Source: Caproicibacterium amylolyticum
GTDB lineage: Bacteria; Bacillota; Clostridia; Oscillospirales; Acutalibacteraceae
Length of the DNA: 64,000 bases
Assembly: GCF_014467055.1 (NCBI RefSeq)
Contig: NZ_CP060696.1
Span: forward strand, 806,001 to 870,000
Direction of reading: 5' to 3'
The first letter of the stretch is position 1; every line of letters begins with the position of its first letter. The notes beneath the pieces were generated by a model. That model ran no database searches. It was not told where the DNA came from and saw nothing but the letters and a program-made list of their open reading frames with translations. Of the stretch, positions 61,200 through 64,000 are shown piece by piece. The position numbers and the translations under genes are program-made.

Positions 61200-62691
61200 A
61201 TGCTCCAGCAAAAAAAGAAATATCTTTTTTATTTGCCGTTTCTTGCCGCACTGCTTTTGTTTTTGTTTCTTTATTCTTTATTCTTTTTCATTTCCGCAGG
61301 GAGATGACTTCACGTTTGTTTCCCGGGGCCATACACTCCCGAACATTTGGAACTATTATTTATATTATTACAATGTAGCGGGTTCTCGCATGGCGAACCT
61401 GTTTGCACAGCTTTTACTGCTTGCGGATTTGTCAATCTGGAAGGTGCTCACTCCGTTTGTCATAACAGGAATTTCATTTTTGCTGTTTTACTGCGTGACC
61501 GGGCGGCTGACTCCGCAGGAGGGCAGACTGAAGCGGGACTGCGCACTGGCGTGTGTCTGTGCGTTCTTTCCGGGATTAATACCGCTGGGACAGCATTTGT
61601 TTGCGGACACATTCCTTTGGATGGACGGCTCCTGCAATTATTTGTACACGCTGCTGTTTTTTTTGATCGGTTTTCTGCCGTTTTGGAACGCCCTGCGCAA
61701 TCGTCCGCCGATATATCGGCTGCGGTGGGCGTGCCCTGTATTTTTTACGCTGGCAGGGCTGATGCATGAGCAAACTGCGGTGGCGCTTTTTATTTTCAGC
61801 ATTGCAGCGCTGCTTTTTCTGCACAAAGATGGCAAGCAGCCGCGTTACCTGTTGGTATTGACCGGAATCAGCACAGCGGTGATGATTTTTACTTTTACCT
61901 GCCCCGGTGCCTACCATCGGCTGACAGAGGTTGGGCAGGGACATACAGGCAGCATGGTGCGGCGGCTGTATGAAAATCTGGCACACTATTTTGTACCGTT
62001 CAGTGCGGATTACTGGCCACTCACTGCGGTGATTGGGCTGTGTGCGCTGTACTTACTGTACCGACATCCGCTGCGCTTTCAGCGTATTACAATGCTGTTT
62101 ATCGGTTTCGGTACGGTGCTGGCGCCGCTTTCGCAGGTTTTATCTTTGCCAAGCTTGCAGCACAGCGGAGCATCGGCCGGAATGAAAGCGACACTTTTGC
62201 TGCTGTACTGGATACTGTTCTTTCTGGCAATCCTGTGTGTATTTCTGCAGGCGGCTCGTCAGGATAAAAACTACCGGTATCTGCCGGTTTTATACCTTAC
62301 TATGTGGGTTTCACAGGCTATTCCGGCTTTGCTGGGCGGTGCAGGCAGACCGGTTCTTCCTTTGGTGGGAATGACGCTGCTGCTGGTGCTGTGTGTTTTA
62401 GAAGAAATTACATTAACAAAAGCTGTGCCGGTGCAGCTGTGCACCGCTGCGGTGGCACTCTGCGCGCTTCTAAATACTTTTGCACCGGTCATGAGCAACT
62501 ATGCGTCCTATCAGGATATTTTGCAGCAGATTTCTGCGGCAAAAGCGAGGAAAACGGATGTGGTAACGTTTGATCAGCGTAAATTCAATATGCATTACTG
62601 CTATTTCCATTCTTTTATTGCGCCTTACAGCTATGACATTCGCAATTATTACTGCCTGCCGGAGCGCGTCCGCATTGAGTTTAAACCGTAA
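61200..62691 (+). CDS. DUF6056-like polytopic membrane protein, out of frame at a 7-bp repeat
   Basis: The main open frame (from about 61243, 482 codons) encodes about ten helices with FPQGDDFTFVSRGH near its start and LWMDGSCNYLYTLLFFLIG, patterns I associate with DUF6056/GT-C-like membrane proteins. It lacks its own start signals. A strong ribosome site and ATG at 61200 lie in another frame: MLQQKKKYLFYLPFLAALLL and 15 more residues, then stop at 61305. Between the two lies CTTTATT twice (61269-61282). Removing one unit joins the frames exactly. So the gene is either switched off by repeat expansion, a recent pseudogene, or mis-sequenced. Confidence 0.7.
61269..61282 (+). repeat. 7-bp tandem duplication causing a frameshift
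   Basis: CTTTATT-CTTTATT followed by the similar CTTTTTC. One unit fewer would place ATG 61200 in frame with the 482-codon ORF. Confidence 0.85.
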
Positions 62692-62695
62692 GGTC

Positions 62696-62735
62696 AGCGC
62701 CGCCGGGCTGCTTTTGTGCAGCAGCGGCGCTTTTT
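62696..62735 (+). terminator. Terminator after the membrane protein gene
   Basis: AGCGCCGC...CTGC/GCAG...GCGGCGCT stem with T5. Confidence 0.88.
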
Positions 62736-62746
62736 GATTTTGCACC

Positions 62747-62775
62747 TTGTACACCGGAAAATTACTGCCTATAAT
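62747..62775 (+). promoter_or_regulatory. Promoter of cca
   Basis: TTGTAC (62747-62752), 17 bp, TATAAT (62770-62775). Confidence 0.7.
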
Positions 62776-62809
62776 AGTTCTATCTGAAAAACAAGCGAGG
62801 GGGAAATGC

Positions 62810-64000
62810 ATGAATTTCAAAGTACCGCAATATGTGCAGAATATACTGGAAAGCCTGCACCACGCGGGTTGGCAGGCATGCCTGGTGGGAGGCTGTGTGC
62901 GGGACGTACTGCTTGGCAGAACACCGAATGACTGGGATATTGCTGCCGCCAGTGAGCCGCGGCAGACTGAGCAGGCACTGAAACAGTTCACCTGTTTGGG
63001 AACCGGTATGCAGCATGGCACCGTAACTGTGCTTTCAGACGGTCATCCGGTGGAGGTAACAACCTTTCGTATTGACGGCAGTTACAGCGACAACCGCCGT
63101 CCGGACAGCGTATCTTTTACCCGCAGTCTGCCGGAAGACTTGCGCCGCCGGGATTTTACCATTAACGCGATGGCGTGGGAAAACGGTGCGCCGGTCGATT
63201 TGTTTGGCGGTGTGCAAGACCTTGCGGCAAAATTGATTCGCTGTGTGGGGGAACCTTCTGTGCGTTTTGCAGAAGATGGCCTGCGAATCCTGCGCGCGCT
63301 GCGCTTTGCCAGTGTGCTGGACTTTCAAATTGAGCCGGAAACGGCGGCAGCGGTCCACCGCCAGCGGAAACTGCTGAAAAACATTGCGGCGGAGCGAATC
63401 AGCACAGAGCTTTCCAAGCTGCTCTGCGGGCCAGGTGTGGGGCGGGTGCTTGCCGAATTTCGGGACGTCATTTTCACGATTATTCCAGAACTTGCGGGGC
63501 AGGACGGCTGCCCGCAGCACAGCCCCTATCACTGCTTCGATGTTTGGATGCACACCGTGAAAGCAGTGGAAGCTGCACCGCCGCAGCTGCTGCCGCGCCT
63601 GACTATGCTGCTGCATGACATCGGCAAGCCTTACTGCCGCACAACGGAAGCGGATGGTACAGACCATTTTTACCGCCACGCGGAGGTGGGAGCACCTCTC
63701 GCGGAAAAGGTTCTGCACCGCCTGCGCTTTTCTTCTGAAATTTGTCAGATGGTGACACAGGGTGTGAAGCGCCATATGCTGTTTTTGAAACCGGAAGAAC
63801 GGCTCTTAGGCAGACGGTTGCGGCAGCTTGGTCCAGAATTTTGTTTTTTCCTGCTCGAATTACAGCGGGCAGATACCAAAGCGCAGTCACAGGCAGTGCG
63901 AGAGCGGCTTGCGGTGTTGGATGAGTCTGAAGCGATTCTGCGGCGCCTTTTGGAGAAGCAGACGTGCTTTTCCAGAAAGCAGCTTGCAGTTAAGGGCGGC
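62810..64000 (+). CDS. cca: CCA-adding tRNA nucleotidyltransferase (5' part)
   Basis: At least 397 codons; no stop before the window ends. Class II CCA-adding enzyme that builds or repairs the tRNA 3' CCA. Order of motifs: LVGGCVRDVLLGRTPNDWDI (Asp pair in DWD), EVTTFRIDGSYSDNRRP, LRRRDFTINAMAW, EDGLRILRALRFAS, then an HD domain with LLHDIGKPYC. AGGGGGAAATGC precedes ATG 62810. Confidence 0.93.
   Translation, partial: MNFKVPQYVQNILESLHHAGWQACLVGGCVRDVLLGRTPNDWDIAAASEPRQTEQALKQFTCLGTGMQHGTVTVLSDGHPVEVTTFRIDGSYSDNRRPDSVSFTRSLPEDLRRRDFTINAMAWENGAPVDLFGGVQDLAAKLIRCVGEPSVRFAEDGLRILRALRFASVLDFQIEPETAAAVHRQRKLLKNIAAERISTELSKLLCGPGVGRVLAEFRDVIFTIIPELAGQDGCPQHSPYHCFDVWMHTVKAVEAAPPQLLPRLTMLLHDIGKPYCRTTEADGTDHFYRHAEVGAPLAEKVLHRLRFSSEICQMVTQGVKRHMLFLKPEERLLGRRLRQLGPEFCFFLLELQRADTKAQSQAVRERLAVLDESEAILRRLLEKQTCFSRKQLAVKGG

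Overview
The window looks like chromosomal core genome of a spore-forming, anaerobic Clostridia bacterium, most likely of the Oscillospiraceae/Ruminococcaceae type. Support comes from the gene content and order: dxs-tlyA-nadK-argR-recN; hprK-PHP-murB-rapZ-...-whiA-dnaE-pfkA; spoIIGA-sigE and sigG; pdxS-pdxT; and an HPr plus HPr kinase pair. Shine-Dalgarno sequences are strong, sigma-A promoters are easy to see, and base composition is roughly balanced. No phage, complete insertion sequence, rRNA operon or CRISPR array is visible.

Layout. 1-4 kb: isoprenoid/rRNA methylation/NAD kinase/ArgR/RecN operon. 4.3-5.9 kb: T-box-controlled tyrS. 6-10 kb: a YfhO-type membrane protein and a convergent family 4 glycosyltransferase. 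10.2-20.5 kb: HPr kinase, PHP phosphatase, MurB, RapZ, an unexpected AAA ATPase, WhiA, DnaE and phosphofructokinase. 20.5-25.2 kb: a mostly minus-strand accessory stretch with two tiny coupled genes, NAD(P)HX epimerase, an MFS carrier, two unknown genes, a 44-residue ORF and tRNA-Arg(CCG). 25.2-28.7 kb: an XRE regulator, an orphan lipoprotein binding protein, an HPr-like protein, an acetyltransferase and a C39-like protein. 29-35 kb: a complete Dpp/Opp peptide ABC importer. 35.3-37 kb: ECF sigma factor plus membrane partner. 37-40 kb: M20 peptidase and PLP synthase. 40.3-43.3 kb: LytTR/DUF3021 pair and ABC-2 exporter. 43.4-45.8 kb: truncated HsmA-like gene, two acetyltransferases, a P-loop kinase-like protein and a sugar O-acetyltransferase. 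45.9-48.7 kb: hybrid histidine kinase. 48.9-52.5 kb: heterodimeric ABC exporter. 52.9-55.6 kb: TcdA, AmtB, GlnK. 55.7-61.1 kb: sporulation genes spoIIGA, sigE and (inverted) sigG, interrupted by a large GT-C glycosyltransferase. 61.2-64 kb: a frame-broken polytopic membrane protein and the 5' part of cca, which runs off the window.

Common themes are carbon-catabolite and cell-wall control (HprK, RapZ, MurB, WhiA, PfkA), peptide and ammonium import, vitamin B6 synthesis, and mother-cell/forespore sporulation control. The most notable non-gene signal is a family of hairpin-bearing intergenic repeats. At least eight copies or fragments are scattered through the window, most of them starting within a few bases of a stop codon. 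The second is a duplicated 7-bp unit that puts the membrane-protein gene at 61.2 kb out of frame; removing one unit restores the frame exactly.
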